From Clostridia bacterium (GTDB taxonomy: Bacteria > Bacillota > Clostridia > Christensenellales > Aristaeellaceae), in the NCBI GenBank assembly GCA_017524725.1, contig JAFXUZ010000005.1, forward strand, positions 1 to 64,000: a stretch of 64,000 nt of DNA, in the 5' to 3' direction. The notes beneath the pieces were generated by a model, which had not been told where the DNA came from, searched no databases, and saw nothing but the letters and a program-made list of their open reading frames with translations. Shown piece by piece: positions 44,857-53,503 of the stretch; position 1 is the first letter of the stretch, and the number at the start of each line of letters is the position of its first letter. The translations under genes and the position numbers were made by a program.

Positions 44857-46371
44857 TCAATATTCGCAGGCGCCGGGCAGGATCTGGCCGCGGAAGCAGG
44901 TGGCCGCCCTGGTGACGACGGTGGTGTGGGCCAGGTTGTTCACCTTGGACACCAGGCCGTATTCATAGCACTGTTCCTTCAGGTACTGATGGAAAGCGTC
45001 CATGTTCTCGGGGCTGTTGTCGTTGATGGCGGCTTCGATCAGGCTCTGCAGCTTTTCATCCGCCACATGGCCGACGGTCTTGCCGTAGGTCTGGTCACGG
45101 CTGTCCAGGGTCAGCTTCCACACGTTGGTCAGCAGGTTGGAGGAGCCGCCTTCGTCCAGCATGATGTCCCATTCGCCGGACTTCTTGTCATCGTACTTGT
45201 AGGTGCCGAACAGCGCGTTGTCATAGGGGATCAGGGTCACATTGATACCGTAATCGCCGAGGGCGGCCTGGATGGTGGTCGCGATCCTGGTGTTGTCGTC
45301 AGCCACGTTGTAGATCAGGCGGTAGGTCTTGCCGGCGGTCACGCCCGCTTCGGCGAACAGGGCCTGGGCCTTATCGTCGTCGTACTCATAGTATTCTTCG
45401 TCGTTCCAGGATTCCACGAAGTCCGGATACTTGTTGTTGCCGACGGTCTTGGCATGATAGCCGATGCCGTCGAAGGCGAAGGCGATGATATCATCCACGT
45501 CCACGGCGTAAGCAATGGCCTGGCGCTCGGCGGCGTTGGGGATGGAGTCAAAGTTGAAGATCAGGTACTTGGTGGTGTTGTCGGGGATCTGGGTCACGTC
45601 GAAGCCTTCAACACCCATGAAATCGGAGATGTAGGAGCCGTCGATGGCGGCGGAGATGTCGATTTCCTTGGCCTTGAGGGCGTTGACCATCTGCACGGGG
45701 TCGGGAATGATCTTGAAGGTGATCTCATCCACGTTGTGCCTGGAGGTGGTGACCGTCAGTTCGTCCTTCTGCCAGTAGTTTTCGTTGCGCTTGTAGGTGA
45801 TGGTGGAGCCGGTCTTGTAATCCACGACCTGGTAGGGGCTGGTGGTGATGGGATCGGTGGCCATCTTGTCGGCGGAGGCTTCATAAGCGGCCTGGGTGAC
45901 GATGGGGCATTCCATCAGCAGGGATTCCAGATCGCCGGCAGCCAGCGCGGTGAAATGGAAGCGGGCCACGTAGTCACTCAGCACTTCCACGCTGTCCACG
46001 GAGCTCAGCTTGGGCAGGTTGCCGTCGGCCTTGGCGGTTTCAAAGCAGAACTTGATGTCGCTGGCGGTCAGCTTGTTGCCGGCCTGGTCCACGATGTAGT
46101 CGTACAGTTCCACGTCGTAGGTCAGGTCGTCCACCTTGGTCAGCTCCTTCATCAGGCAGCCGCGGAAGGTGTCGCCGTCCTTGACCATCAGCATTTCGTA
46201 GGTAGTGAACAGGATACCGATGCGGCCCAGGCCCATGCCCTGGAAGGGACCGATGTTGCCGGGATCGCCGGCCAGGCCGACCACGACGGATTTGCCCTGT
46301 TCGGCGGAAGCGAAGCTCGCCATGGAGAGCGCCATGACCAGAGCCAGAACCAGAGATAAGAACTTTTTCAT
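44857..46371 (-). CDS. Family-5 extracellular solute-binding protein (DppA/OppA-like)
   Basis: 504 residues. Signal peptide of type I (MKKFLSLVLALVMALS..., ASA-EQG) with no lipobox Cys. Typical family-5 features are the N-terminal TTYEMLMVKDGD...G, LYDYIVDQAGNKLTASDIKFC (lid region), and PDPVQMVNALKAKEIDIS. AAGGAAGG precedes the ATG. It is the first gene of the importer operon, under a promoter carrying the box shared with two other promoters. The family binds peptides, nickel, opines, oligosaccharides or bile-like molecules, so the ligand is not fixed by sequence alone. Confidence 0.92.
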   Translation of the reverse strand: MKKFLSLVLALVMALSMASFASAEQGKSVVVGLAGDPGNIGPFQGMGLGRIGILFTTYEMLMVKDGDTFRGCLMKELTKVDDLTYDVELYDYIVDQAGNKLTASDIKFCFETAKADGNLPKLSSVDSVEVLSDYVARFHFTALAAGDLESLLMECPIVTQAAYEASADKMATDPITTSPYQVVDYKTGSTITYKRNENYWQKDELTVTTSRHNVDEITFKIIPDPVQMVNALKAKEIDISAAIDGSYISDFMGVEGFDVTQIPDNTTKYLIFNFDSIPNAAERQAIAYAVDVDDIIAFAFDGIGYHAKTVGNNKYPDFVESWNDEEYYEYDDDKAQALFAEAGVTAGKTYRLIYNVADDNTRIATTIQAALGDYGINVTLIPYDNALFGTYKYDDKKSGEWDIMLDEGGSSNLLTNVWKLTLDSRDQTYGKTVGHVADEKLQSLIEAAINDNSPENMDAFHQYLKEQCYEYGLVSKVNNLAHTTVVTRAATCFRGQILPGACEY

Positions 46372-46484
46372 GAGGATACCTTCCTTTCAATTTGTTCTTT
46401 GGGTTCGGTTGCTATAGCGAAGCGCTTGATCCTTAGCGCTTGAGCTCGTCGGTCAGAAACGGTTCAAATCATCTTTACAAGGCA

Positions 46485-46546
46485 AGTATAGCCTATCGAT
46501 TTGGCGGGAATCAAACCGTTTTTTGCAGTCATTGTTGCGAAAAATG
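46485..46546 (-). promoter_or_regulatory. Promoter and shared operator box A (family-5 importer)
   Basis: Minus strand: TTGATT (46509-46514), 18 bp, TATACT (46485-46490). On the plus strand, 46512-46546 begins CAAACCGTTTTTTG and continues to ATTGTTGCGAAAAATG; it overlaps the -35 and extends upstream of it. Boxes B (47955-47989) and C (55341-55368) match it closely in the same position and orientation relative to their promoters. Confidence 0.75.
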
Positions 46547-46603
46547 GGATAATCAGGAGGGCGTTTCCTGATAAGAGAGTCAAATTTGAGAAAAGGCGTA
46601 CTC

Positions 46604-47869
46604 TCATGATGTCTGGGCGCTGGTGAAGGCAAGAAAAACCTTCTTCAGCAGTGCGCCGGCTTCCCTGACCAGCATCTCCGCCGCGCCGGGAGCGAAGGGA
46701 GAATTGACGGCTTCATACATGCATTTGTCATAGGCGCTTTGATCGGCCATGTATTTCGCCCCGCCGTTGATCAGCGTGGATACCAAAGTAATGGGGTAGG
46801 GGCTGGCGGCCTGGATCTGCCTGAGGGTGGGATAGGTCAATTCCGGCTTGACGCCCAGGATCGCCAGACCGCCCAGTGAGAACAATTCAATGGTTTGCTC
46901 CTTGTCGCCTTCCAATTCCCATGCGCAGGTATGCGAGGGCTTCAGTTCCTTCAGGTTCCGGTTCATTTTTTTGGCGGGAGCGTTGAAGGAGCGGGACGCT
47001 GTTTCCGCCTCTCCGGTCAATTCCGTTCCATCGTTTCGGAGGACGGACATGACTTCGTCCGTCAGCTGCAGCCCCAGCTTTTCCGCAACAGCGATGCTTT
47101 CTTCATGCAGATCGATCTCCGCGTAACCGCCCTGTCCGTCCGGAACAAAGCCCTTGCCGCGCCTGATCGGCGCCTGATCCCCTGCCGCGCCGATCAGGAA
47201 CATGACCGCTGAGCCGGGATACCGTTTTTCAAGCTCCATGCAGGCAACGCCTACATAGTCGCCCGATACGCATTTGCCTTCCGCCGCGCCGGTGCCGTCC
47301 AGCACGGAGGACTGGGTGTTCAGGTGCAGCAGCAATCCTCTGACCTTTTCGTTTTGCCTGACTTCCAGTACCGTCAGCGTATGATCCGAGGGGCCCTTTC
47401 CGCCGCAGCCGATCCACCAGCCCTCGGGCAGCTCGATATCCCGGCTGGCAAAGGTCCGGCTTTCTCCCTGATGCAGGGTCACCGTGCTTTCCGCCGTTTC
47501 CTGTTTGGCTTGCCAGACGGCGCTGCGCACAGCGTCGGAAAGCGTTCGGCGCAATAGGGTGCGGTGCTCCTTTTCCTCCTCCGTTTTCAGGGCAAAGTCC
47601 GGCAGGATATGCGGCGCGGAAAAGGTGTGGGTCACGCTGATCCAGACACGGCTTTCTTCGATGCCCAGCAGAATGGCCGTTTCCTTCCTCAGCCTTTCGC
47701 ATTCCTCATCCGCAAGCGAGGTCATTTCGACGGAAACCAGGGCAAAAGGTTTTTTTTCATTGATGAAAAAGACGCGGACGTACAGCGGATGCGCCTGCCT
47801 GACAAAGCCTTCCGTGGGGAAGAAATCCCGGGGAAAATCCATTTCGCTGCGCCCAATGCCTATCCTCAC
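46604..47869 (-). CDS. Neutral/alkaline ceramidase-like hydrolase
   Basis: 421 residues. GTG start at 47869 with GAGAGG at good spacing; an upstream ATG at 47914 has no site. No signal peptide. Features of the neutral ceramidase N-terminal family are the opening VRIGIGRSEMDF, the His-bearing strand SVTHTFSAPH, and FLIGAAGDQAPI, which resembles the family GCAGDVNP loop. Family members hydrolyse N-acyl-sphingosine, but bacterial members of this shorter type are mostly uncharacterised and may act on other esters or amides. Its promoter carries shared box B, so it is predicted to be co-regulated with the family-5 importer. Confidence 0.65.
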   Translation of the reverse strand: MRIGIGRSEMDFPRDFFPTEGFVRQAHPLYVRVFFINEKKPFALVSVEMTSLADEECERLRKETAILLGIEESRVWISVTHTFSAPHILPDFALKTEEEKEHRTLLRRTLSDAVRSAVWQAKQETAESTVTLHQGESRTFASRDIELPEGWWIGCGGKGPSDHTLTVLEVRQNEKVRGLLLHLNTQSSVLDGTGAAEGKCVSGDYVGVACMELEKRYPGSAVMFLIGAAGDQAPIRRGKGFVPDGQGGYAEIDLHEESIAVAEKLGLQLTDEVMSVLRNDGTELTGEAETASRSFNAPAKKMNRNLKELKPSHTCAWELEGDKEQTIELFSLGGLAILGVKPELTYPTLRQIQAASPYPITLVSTLINGGAKYMADQSAYDKCMYEAVNSPFAPGAAEMLVREAGALLKKVFLAFTSAQTS

Positions 47870-47927
47870 GTTTTCCACCTCTCTTTTTTGCCGTTCCGGC
47901 ATCATTCCGGTCATTGTTTACAGGAAA

Positions 47928-47989
47928 ATAATACTCGGGATCATCGGATGAAATCAAACCGTTTTTCACCGCCATTATCGCGAAAAATG
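47928..47989 (-). promoter_or_regulatory. Promoter and shared operator box B (ceramidase-like gene)
   Basis: Minus strand: TTGATT (47952-47957), 18 bp, TATTAT (47928-47933). Box B (47955-47989) reads CAAACCGTTTTTCACC then GCCATTATCGCGAAAAATG on the plus strand. It lies between this gene and the LTTR gene at 48110, the classical place for an LTTR binding site. Confidence 0.72.
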
Positions 47990-48043
47990 CAACAAATGAT
48001 CAACCTGAATATTCTTTCGGGCCCGGTCGGAAATCTTCCGTTC

Positions 48044-48072
48044 TTGACAGCTTCCGGGCCCGCCGCTATAAT
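48044..48072 (+). promoter_or_regulatory. Consensus promoter of LTTR gene 1
   Basis: TTGACA (48044-48049), 17-bp spacer, TATAAT (48067-48072): a perfect sigma-A consensus 38 bp before the start codon. Confidence 0.88.
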
Positions 48073-48109
48073 TATTGCAGAAACCGGAATTATATTAAGA
48101 AGGGATATT

Positions 48110-49000
48110 ATGGAACTGAAATATATCCGTGAATTTGTTTCTTTGGCGGAAACCGGCAGTTATTTTGAAACCGCCGAACGCCTGTTTATCACCACCTCTT
48201 CCCTTTCCCGGCACATCAAAGCGCTGGAAGAAGAATTGGGGATGCCGCTCTTTGACCGCACCACCCGTAAAGTGGTGCTGAACCGGCACGGCCGGCTTTT
48301 TTTGCCCTATGCCAAGCAATTTGTGAAGATCGACGATGAATGCACCATGGCCTTTGAGGAAGAAGCCATGTATTCCAAGGGCGCGATCGGCATCGGCTCG
48401 ATCCCCATGATGAAGGCATACGGCATCAGCGATATCCTGCGGCAATACCGGCAAAACAATAAAAACGTGATCATCAATATCAACGAAGCGGATTCCACGC
48501 CGCTGGCGGAGATGCTGCGCAAAGGCGAGATCGACTTTGCTTTCCTGCGCAACCGCCATATTTCCGTGGAGGAGTTTGAAACCATCCCCATTTCAGAGGA
48601 TCATCTTGTGGCCGTGCTGCCCAAAGCGCATCCTCTGGCAAAGCAGAAAACGATCGCTGTCAGCCAGCTGGAAGGCGAATCCCTGCTGCTGATCAGCAAG
48701 AATTCCTTCATGTATAAGCTTTGCACGGATCTATGCCGGTCGGCGGGGTTCCAACCAAAGGTCGTATTTACCAGTCAGCGCGCCGAAAACCTGGTGGAGC
48801 TGATTTCCCAGGGCACCGGCATCGCGTTGCTCATGTCCAAGCCCGTGGATCCCATCCTGCCGGAGGATTTGACCCATGTGGATATCGAACCCCGGGTGAC
48901 CACCACGGTTTTCCTGGCCTATGTAAAGGAGAGAAAATTCAATACCGCCTGTAAGCGTTTCCTGGAACTGGTCAAAACGGTCCCGTTCCACGAAACATAA
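48110..49000 (+). CDS. LysR-type transcriptional regulator 1
   Basis: 296 residues. N-terminal winged helix-turn-helix (MELKYIREFVSLAETGSYFE, then FITTSSLSRHIKALEEELG and the wing DRTTRKVVL), then a two-lobed effector domain from ~90 with the expected conserved points (IGSIPM, VAVLPKAHPLA, GIALLM). The frame is open further upstream to 47564, but the ATG at 48110 has GAAGGGA and matches the family N-terminus. It has a consensus promoter and sits next to operator box B. It is the best candidate for the factor binding boxes A, B and C. LTTRs usually activate divergent genes when bound to a small-molecule inducer. Confidence 0.92.
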   Translation: MELKYIREFVSLAETGSYFETAERLFITTSSLSRHIKALEEELGMPLFDRTTRKVVLNRHGRLFLPYAKQFVKIDDECTMAFEEEAMYSKGAIGIGSIPMMKAYGISDILRQYRQNNKNVIININEADSTPLAEMLRKGEIDFAFLRNRHISVEEFETIPISEDHLVAVLPKAHPLAKQKTIAVSQLEGESLLLISKNSFMYKLCTDLCRSAGFQPKVVFTSQRAENLVELISQGTGIALLMSKPVDPILPEDLTHVDIEPRVTTTVFLAYVKERKFNTACKRFLELVKTVPFHET

Positions 49001-49029
49001 AAAGAGCGTCGGCATTGCTGCCGGCGCTC
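48999..49029 (-). terminator. Terminator of the tannase-like gene
   Basis: Stem GAGCGTCGGC / GCCGGCGCTC (49004-49013 and 49020-49029), loop ATTGCT; on the minus strand it is followed by TTTTT. It overlaps the end of the convergent LTTR gene. Confidence 0.82.
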
Positions 49030-49040
49030 TGACGGTCCGA

Positions 49041-50690
49041 TCATTCCGCTGCCGCCATAGCGTCCAGGTAAGCTTCCACATCCAGGAAACAGAAATCCGG
49101 ATAACCGTGGCCCGCGGGGCTGATCTTGTCAATACCCAGGTAGAAATCCACGTCCTCGATGCCCAGCTTTTCCCGCATATAGCGGCTCATCAGGTATGCC
49201 ATCATGGAACCCACGTCGCCGTCCATGGTGGAGTTGTTAAAGCGCCAGTGCCTGGCGATGTCTGCTTTTTCTTCGCCGGTCAGGTAAGTCATGCAGGACA
49301 TCATCCTCACCAGTTCCTGCCTGCCTTCGCCGTAAACGCCGGTATCGGGCCGGGTGTAGGCTTCCGCCAGACGGGCGGCTTCGGCGTTTCCGTCAGCAGC
49401 CATCTTTTCCAGCACGGAAAGGAGGGAGGCGGAGAAGTGCGCTTCGCCGAACAGCCTGGCTTCCCAGCTGCGGCTTTCTTCGGTATCAAAAGCCATGATG
49501 GATTTTCCGCGGGTCATGAAGCCGGCGACAAAGGCTTCCAGGCTGTCGGCTGTCACTTTGCCGTCCGCATAGGTTATGCCGTCATACGCTTTGGCAAAGC
49601 CCTCCGCGTTTTCGTACTGTTCCTTGTCCAGCCAGCGGGTGGTGTACACATCCAGGGCTTTATTGATGGCGGCCAGGTAGCCGTCCTTAAAGGTTGCGGT
49701 GTCAAAGCCCAGTTCGGTGAGATACGCTTCAAAGGCGGTGATCAGCTCCCGCTGCAGGGCGATCTGGAAATCATCAAAGGTCTTGTCTCCGCCGTTGGGC
49801 CCCATCTGGTGATAGTTGACTTCGGCGGAATGGAGGTATTCATAGGCCATATCCGCTATATCCACGTTGGCGATGGGGGCCTGGACGCGGGCGCCGTAAA
49901 TATCATCCGTTGCGTCCATCACCGCGCCGATCTTTTCCAGGCAGGGCAGGAACACTTCCGCGTTGCCGGATACGCCCAGCAGCGCGGCGCAGCTGCCGCC
50001 CGCGCTGCCGCCGACGGCGATGATCTTATTGGCGTCGCCGGGCAGAACGGCGTCGTTGGCTTTCAGATAGCGTACGCCCGCTTTCAGGTCCACGATCTGA
50101 TCGGGAGCCATGCCCCTGCTTTCCAGACCTTCGCTGTCCACACCGCGGCTGCCGACGCACACGTAGATGTAACCGGCCTGAACATAATCGCCGTAGATGC
50201 TTTTTCCGCTTTGATCGGCGTTCAGATGGATGCCCTTGGTTTCGGTGCCCAGGGTGATGGAATAGCCTTCCTTGTAACCGTCGATGGTGTTCTGATAGAT
50301 GATCGGCGCGGTATTCACGGTATAGGAGGCGCCGTTCAGGTTGGTGAACACGGCCTCCTCGTCAAAGGTGAGGGTGAAGGTGCCGTTGCCGTTGTCCCTG
50401 GCTTCCTTCACATATTCCGTGGGTACGTAAATGTCCAGGTGCTGAATGCGGGCGCTTTCGGGATGTGCGCAGTAGACCACGTTCATCAGGCCGTAGCATG
50501 GATACACTTTCGCGGTTTCGCCTTCCTTGATCTGGCCCATGGGGGTCATGACGGCGGTGCTGTCAATGTACACCCATTGGTCCATCAGCTTCGACGCGTC
50601 CAGGTCATATGTTTCTTCCTCCGCCAGGACGGTGAGAAGCTGGGAGAGAAACAATACTGCCGTCAGGATCAGGGCAATCGTTTTCTTCAT
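49041..50690 (-). CDS. Secreted tannase/feruloyl-esterase-like alpha/beta hydrolase
   Basis: 549 residues. AGGAGG before the ATG at 50690, then a type I signal peptide (MKKTIALILTAVLFLSQ..., VLA-EEE). The nucleophile elbow is GGSAGGSCAALLG with Ser about S229, preceded by CVGSRGVDSEG (oxyanion region). A large insertion of ~200 residues follows the nucleophile, as in subtype-B tannases. It shares this core with the cytosolic 556-residue protein at 56195-57865. Likely cleaves phenolic esters (gallate or ferulate type) outside the cell. It is divergent from LTTR 2, with a matching LTTR-type box between them. Confidence 0.75.
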   Translation of the reverse strand: MKKTIALILTAVLFLSQLLTVLAEEETYDLDASKLMDQWVYIDSTAVMTPMGQIKEGETAKVYPCYGLMNVVYCAHPESARIQHLDIYVPTEYVKEARDNGNGTFTLTFDEEAVFTNLNGASYTVNTAPIIYQNTIDGYKEGYSITLGTETKGIHLNADQSGKSIYGDYVQAGYIYVCVGSRGVDSEGLESRGMAPDQIVDLKAGVRYLKANDAVLPGDANKIIAVGGSAGGSCAALLGVSGNAEVFLPCLEKIGAVMDATDDIYGARVQAPIANVDIADMAYEYLHSAEVNYHQMGPNGGDKTFDDFQIALQRELITAFEAYLTELGFDTATFKDGYLAAINKALDVYTTRWLDKEQYENAEGFAKAYDGITYADGKVTADSLEAFVAGFMTRGKSIMAFDTEESRSWEARLFGEAHFSASLLSVLEKMAADGNAEAARLAEAYTRPDTGVYGEGRQELVRMMSCMTYLTGEEKADIARHWRFNNSTMDGDVGSMMAYLMSRYMREKLGIEDVDFYLGIDKISPAGHGYPDFCFLDVEAYLDAMAAAE

Positions 50691-50752
50691 GGAGATCCTC
50701 CTTCTTTCGTTTCGTTCCGCGTGCCGCGGCAACGAAGCTTTCTGATGATTTG

Positions 50753-50815
50753 ATTATAAGGAGCCGGAGGAGAACGAATCAATTCCGATCCCGCGTATAG
50801 ATTCCGTATTGGAAT
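50753..50815 (-). promoter_or_regulatory. Promoter of the tannase-like gene with LTTR-type box
   Basis: Minus strand: TTGATT (50777-50782), 18 bp, TATAAT (50753-50758). Upstream, ATTCC-GTATT-GGAAT (50801-50815) fits the T-N11-A dyad of LTTR sites. The -35 and spacer are identical to promoters A and B, but the operator sequence differs. Confidence 0.7.
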
Positions 50816-50843
50816 AAATCAAATGGAAGGGACGATCCTCTTC

Positions 50844-51719
50844 ATGGAAATCGAGTATATCAGGCAATTTGCGCTGCTGGCCAGGGATTGTCACTTTCAA
50901 TCCGCGGCGGATAAGCTGTTTATCAGTCAATCCACCCTGTCCAAGCATATCGCGGTGCTGGAAAAGGAACTGGGCCAAAGACTTTTTCACCGCACCACCC
51001 GGCAGGTGGAGCTGACGGACTTTGGCAGGGACTTTTTGTCCTATGCCGAAAAAATCATCGGCGTCATGAATGACTGTGAAACGAATTTGATCGCAAAATA
51101 CCGGAAAGCGGGCCCCGGCCTGCACGTGGGCGTTTCGCCCTTTGTATCCGTCAGTCGGCTGATGGAGGGAAAAATGGCGTGTCAGGAAACGGTGCCTCAG
51201 ATCGAAACCATGGTATTTACCGAAACCTCCTCCGAGCAATTGCGAAACGGCCTCAAAACCGGACGGTTTCAGCTGGCAATCGACGGCGTCGGCCCGATGT
51301 GGGAAGATCCCGATTTTGCCGCGGTTCCGTATATGCAGGACCATCTGTGCGTACTGATCGGCAGAACGCACCCCCTGGCACAAAAGGAAACCGTTTCCCT
51401 GCATGAGTTGGAGCGTCTGCCTTACATTCATCTGTATACCGAAACAGACGCCAGCCCCTTTCTCTCGGAGCCCGTTTCGGTGACTGATACCGTTCCGCAG
51501 ACACTGCGGGCCGTGGCGGACGGGCAGGGCTGCACGATCCTCCCTTATGCACGGGTGAAAAAGTATCTGCCGGAAAATGTTGTTGCGCTTCGGCTGGTCC
51601 CATCCCCGGATCTGAAGTTCAACGCTTACTATCTGCGCCATGTTCAGCGCAGCGAAACAATGAGCGCGCTGCTGAAATACTTCGTGAAAAATGAATCCGA
51701 CAAAAAAGCGCCGGTCTGA
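50844..51719 (+). CDS. LysR-type transcriptional regulator 2
   Basis: 291 residues from the ATG at 50844; an in-frame ATG at 50823 is possible but adds residues not usual for the family. N-terminal helix-turn-helix (MEIEYIRQFALLARDCHFQS, FISQSTLSKHIAVLEKELG) and wing FHRTTRQVEL, then an effector domain with HPLAQKETVSL and DGQGCTILPYARV. The gene is divergent from the secreted tannase-like gene with an ATTCC-N5-GGAAT dyad between, so it likely controls that gene and itself. Its 3' end contains the terminator of the convergent gene. Confidence 0.9.
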   Translation: MEIEYIRQFALLARDCHFQSAADKLFISQSTLSKHIAVLEKELGQRLFHRTTRQVELTDFGRDFLSYAEKIIGVMNDCETNLIAKYRKAGPGLHVGVSPFVSVSRLMEGKMACQETVPQIETMVFTETSSEQLRNGLKTGRFQLAIDGVGPMWEDPDFAAVPYMQDHLCVLIGRTHPLAQKETVSLHELERLPYIHLYTETDASPFLSEPVSVTDTVPQTLRAVADGQGCTILPYARVKKYLPENVVALRLVPSPDLKFNAYYLRHVQRSETMSALLKYFVKNESDKKAPV

Positions 51720-51734
51720 TTTTCGGATCGGCGC
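51702..51734 (-). terminator. Terminator of the operon 55213-51742
   Basis: Minus-strand stem GCGCCGATCC / GACCGGCGC with loop near GAAAATCA, followed by TTTTTT (51702-51707). It lies within the 3' end of LTTR gene 2. Confidence 0.8.
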
Positions 51735-51741
51735 CCGCGAT

Positions 51742-52596
51742 TTACAGCTTTTGCTCAAACAGCCAAGCCCGGATGGGCTCAAACAGGTATGCCCATTTCC
51801 AGGTGCTCATGTGATGCACTGCCGGGAAGATGCGGGCCCCGGGCAGCAGCACGCTGTCGCCGTCCAGCCATGTGAACTGGATATCGGCTTTTTGCCCGAT
51901 CACATCCCGGCAGAACCGTGCCTTGGTTTCCTCGTCCGCCCTGGCGTCCACATGGCCCCGGGCCACCTTGCCGCCCGCCTTTTCGATGGCTTCCATGCAT
52001 GCTCCCATGATGGGGAAGGCGCGGCCGTCGTGCTCGGACACCATGATCCACACGTGCTCGTCCCTGATGGCCGCCATGCGCTCCGGGTCCCACTGCCCTG
52101 CCGTCAGGAAGCAGCCGGCAAAAAAGCGCGGATGGGTGATCAGCAGTTCGCACAGCATCATAGTACCCATGGACTGGCCTGTGCCGTAGATCCTCGTTTT
52201 GTCAATATTGTGCTTTGAGCAGATATACTCGATCAATCGGATCGTGGCTTCCGCTGCCCAGCCCACGGTGTAATCGTCATGGGCTGATTTTTCGCTGTAC
52301 TGGGGCGCAAGCACAAAGCATGGCCGCTTCTTCTGTTCCTCTTCGTCGGCCCATACCAGGGCGCCGATGCCCTGACGCAGGGTATAATCCGTTTCTTCCG
52401 AGATGGAGCCCATATCGTGCATGAACACCACCAGCGGAAGGGGCTCCGCCGTTTCCTCCGGCACGAAAAGGTTATACTTCAACACATGCTCCTTCATCGC
52501 GAAGAAGGATTGTTTGAATTTTTTCGCGTTCCGAGCGTAAGCGGCTTCCTGGGCCGTCAGCTGAATGGGCGGCGGCATCATAGGCGGTTGAGGCAT
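51742..52596 (-). CDS. Alpha/beta hydrolase (esterase/peptidase type)
   Basis: 284 residues, cytosolic. AAGGAG fixes the ATG at 52596 (a frame to 52737 exists but is unlikely). The nucleophile elbow is GTGQSMGTMM with S142; VVFMHDMG supplies the HG-type oxyanion strand; SEHDGRAFP and VHHMSTW near the end are candidate Asp and His. The N-terminus is Pro/Met-rich (MPQPPMMPPP). It is the third gene of the operon led by box C and resembles acyl or feruloyl esterases. Substrate unknown. Confidence 0.75.
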   Translation of the reverse strand: MPQPPMMPPPIQLTAQEAAYARNAKKFKQSFFAMKEHVLKYNLFVPEETAEPLPLVVFMHDMGSISEETDYTLRQGIGALVWADEEEQKKRPCFVLAPQYSEKSAHDDYTVGWAAEATIRLIEYICSKHNIDKTRIYGTGQSMGTMMLCELLITHPRFFAGCFLTAGQWDPERMAAIRDEHVWIMVSEHDGRAFPIMGACMEAIEKAGGKVARGHVDARADEETKARFCRDVIGQKADIQFTWLDGDSVLLPGARIFPAVHHMSTWKWAYLFEPIRAWLFEQKL

Positions 52597-52675
52597 GGCA
52601 AAGCACTCCTTATTTTTGTTATGCGTTCGGGCCGGCAAGTCAATATGAAATGCCGGCCCGTTTGGTTTGACGAGA

Positions 52676-53473
52676 TTATTCTTTGACCAGCCGGTCCAGC
52701 GCTTCCCGGGCGGCTTCGATGCCGTTGTCCGCGGCAAACTGATACCGGGCGATGGCTTCTTCCGTATTCTGCTCTACTCCCAGACCGTTTTCATAAAGAT
52801 AACCCAGTCCATAGCTTGCTTCCGCAACGCCGGGAACCGCGCGGCCTTCGCCGACGGCAGCCAGGTAATACCGGGCGGCCAGCTCGTAATTCTGCTCCAC
52901 ACCCGTACCCTCCTGATAAAACCTGCCGATATAGGCGCAGGCGGTGACGTCGCCGTGATCGGCGGCGATCAGGTAGCACGCGGCAGCCTTCTCCGGATCC
53001 CGGACATATTCGCCGGAATCATTGGTGAATCCTTTTTCATACAGCAACCCGGCATACCGGGGGCCCTTGAAATCCGGGTTGGAAAGCTTCTCATCCATGG
53101 ACAGGGTATAGAACATGACAGCCTTTTCATAGCTTTGCGGCACGCCCTGCCCTTTTTCATACATCTGACCCACGTTGGCCCAGCCGCGGCCGCTGCCCAT
53201 ATTGACGGCCCGGAAATTCCATTCCATGGCTTTGGTATAGTCCTGCTCCACACCGTCGCCGTTCTGGTAAGCGGCTGCCAGCATTTCCGCACCGCGGTAA
53301 TCACCCAGCGTATAGAGCTGTTCAAACAGTTCGTTTGCTTTTGCCGCATCGCCATTCATGCTGGCCTGGCGGGCTTCCTGAAACATGGCGTCCAGATCCG
53401 CTTCTTCCGCCGCGGCCAGGCCGATACAAGCCAGCAAGGCAAGCGAAAGCACGATTGCCAACATTTTCTTCAT
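52676..53473 (-). CDS. Secreted Sel1-like repeat protein
   Basis: 265 residues. Signal peptide (MKKMLAIVLSLALLACIG..., AAA-EEA), then about six Sel1-type TPR repeats of ~36 residues (YTKAMEWNFRAVNMGSGRGW, GVEQNYELAARYYLAAVGEG, VEQNTEEAIARYQFAADNGI). Such repeats form a solenoid that binds partner proteins. AGGAGG precedes the ATG and a 30-bp gap follows the unknown secreted protein gene, so it is in the box C operon. It probably supports a secreted enzyme or receptor; the partner is not known. Confidence 0.85.
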   Translation of the reverse strand: MKKMLAIVLSLALLACIGLAAAEEADLDAMFQEARQASMNGDAAKANELFEQLYTLGDYRGAEMLAAAYQNGDGVEQDYTKAMEWNFRAVNMGSGRGWANVGQMYEKGQGVPQSYEKAVMFYTLSMDEKLSNPDFKGPRYAGLLYEKGFTNDSGEYVRDPEKAAACYLIAADHGDVTACAYIGRFYQEGTGVEQNYELAARYYLAAVGEGRAVPGVAEASYGLGYLYENGLGVEQNTEEAIARYQFAADNGIEAAREALDRLVKE

Positions 53474-53503
53474 AGCATTGTTCCTCCTGTTTGTTTTGTT
53501 CGC

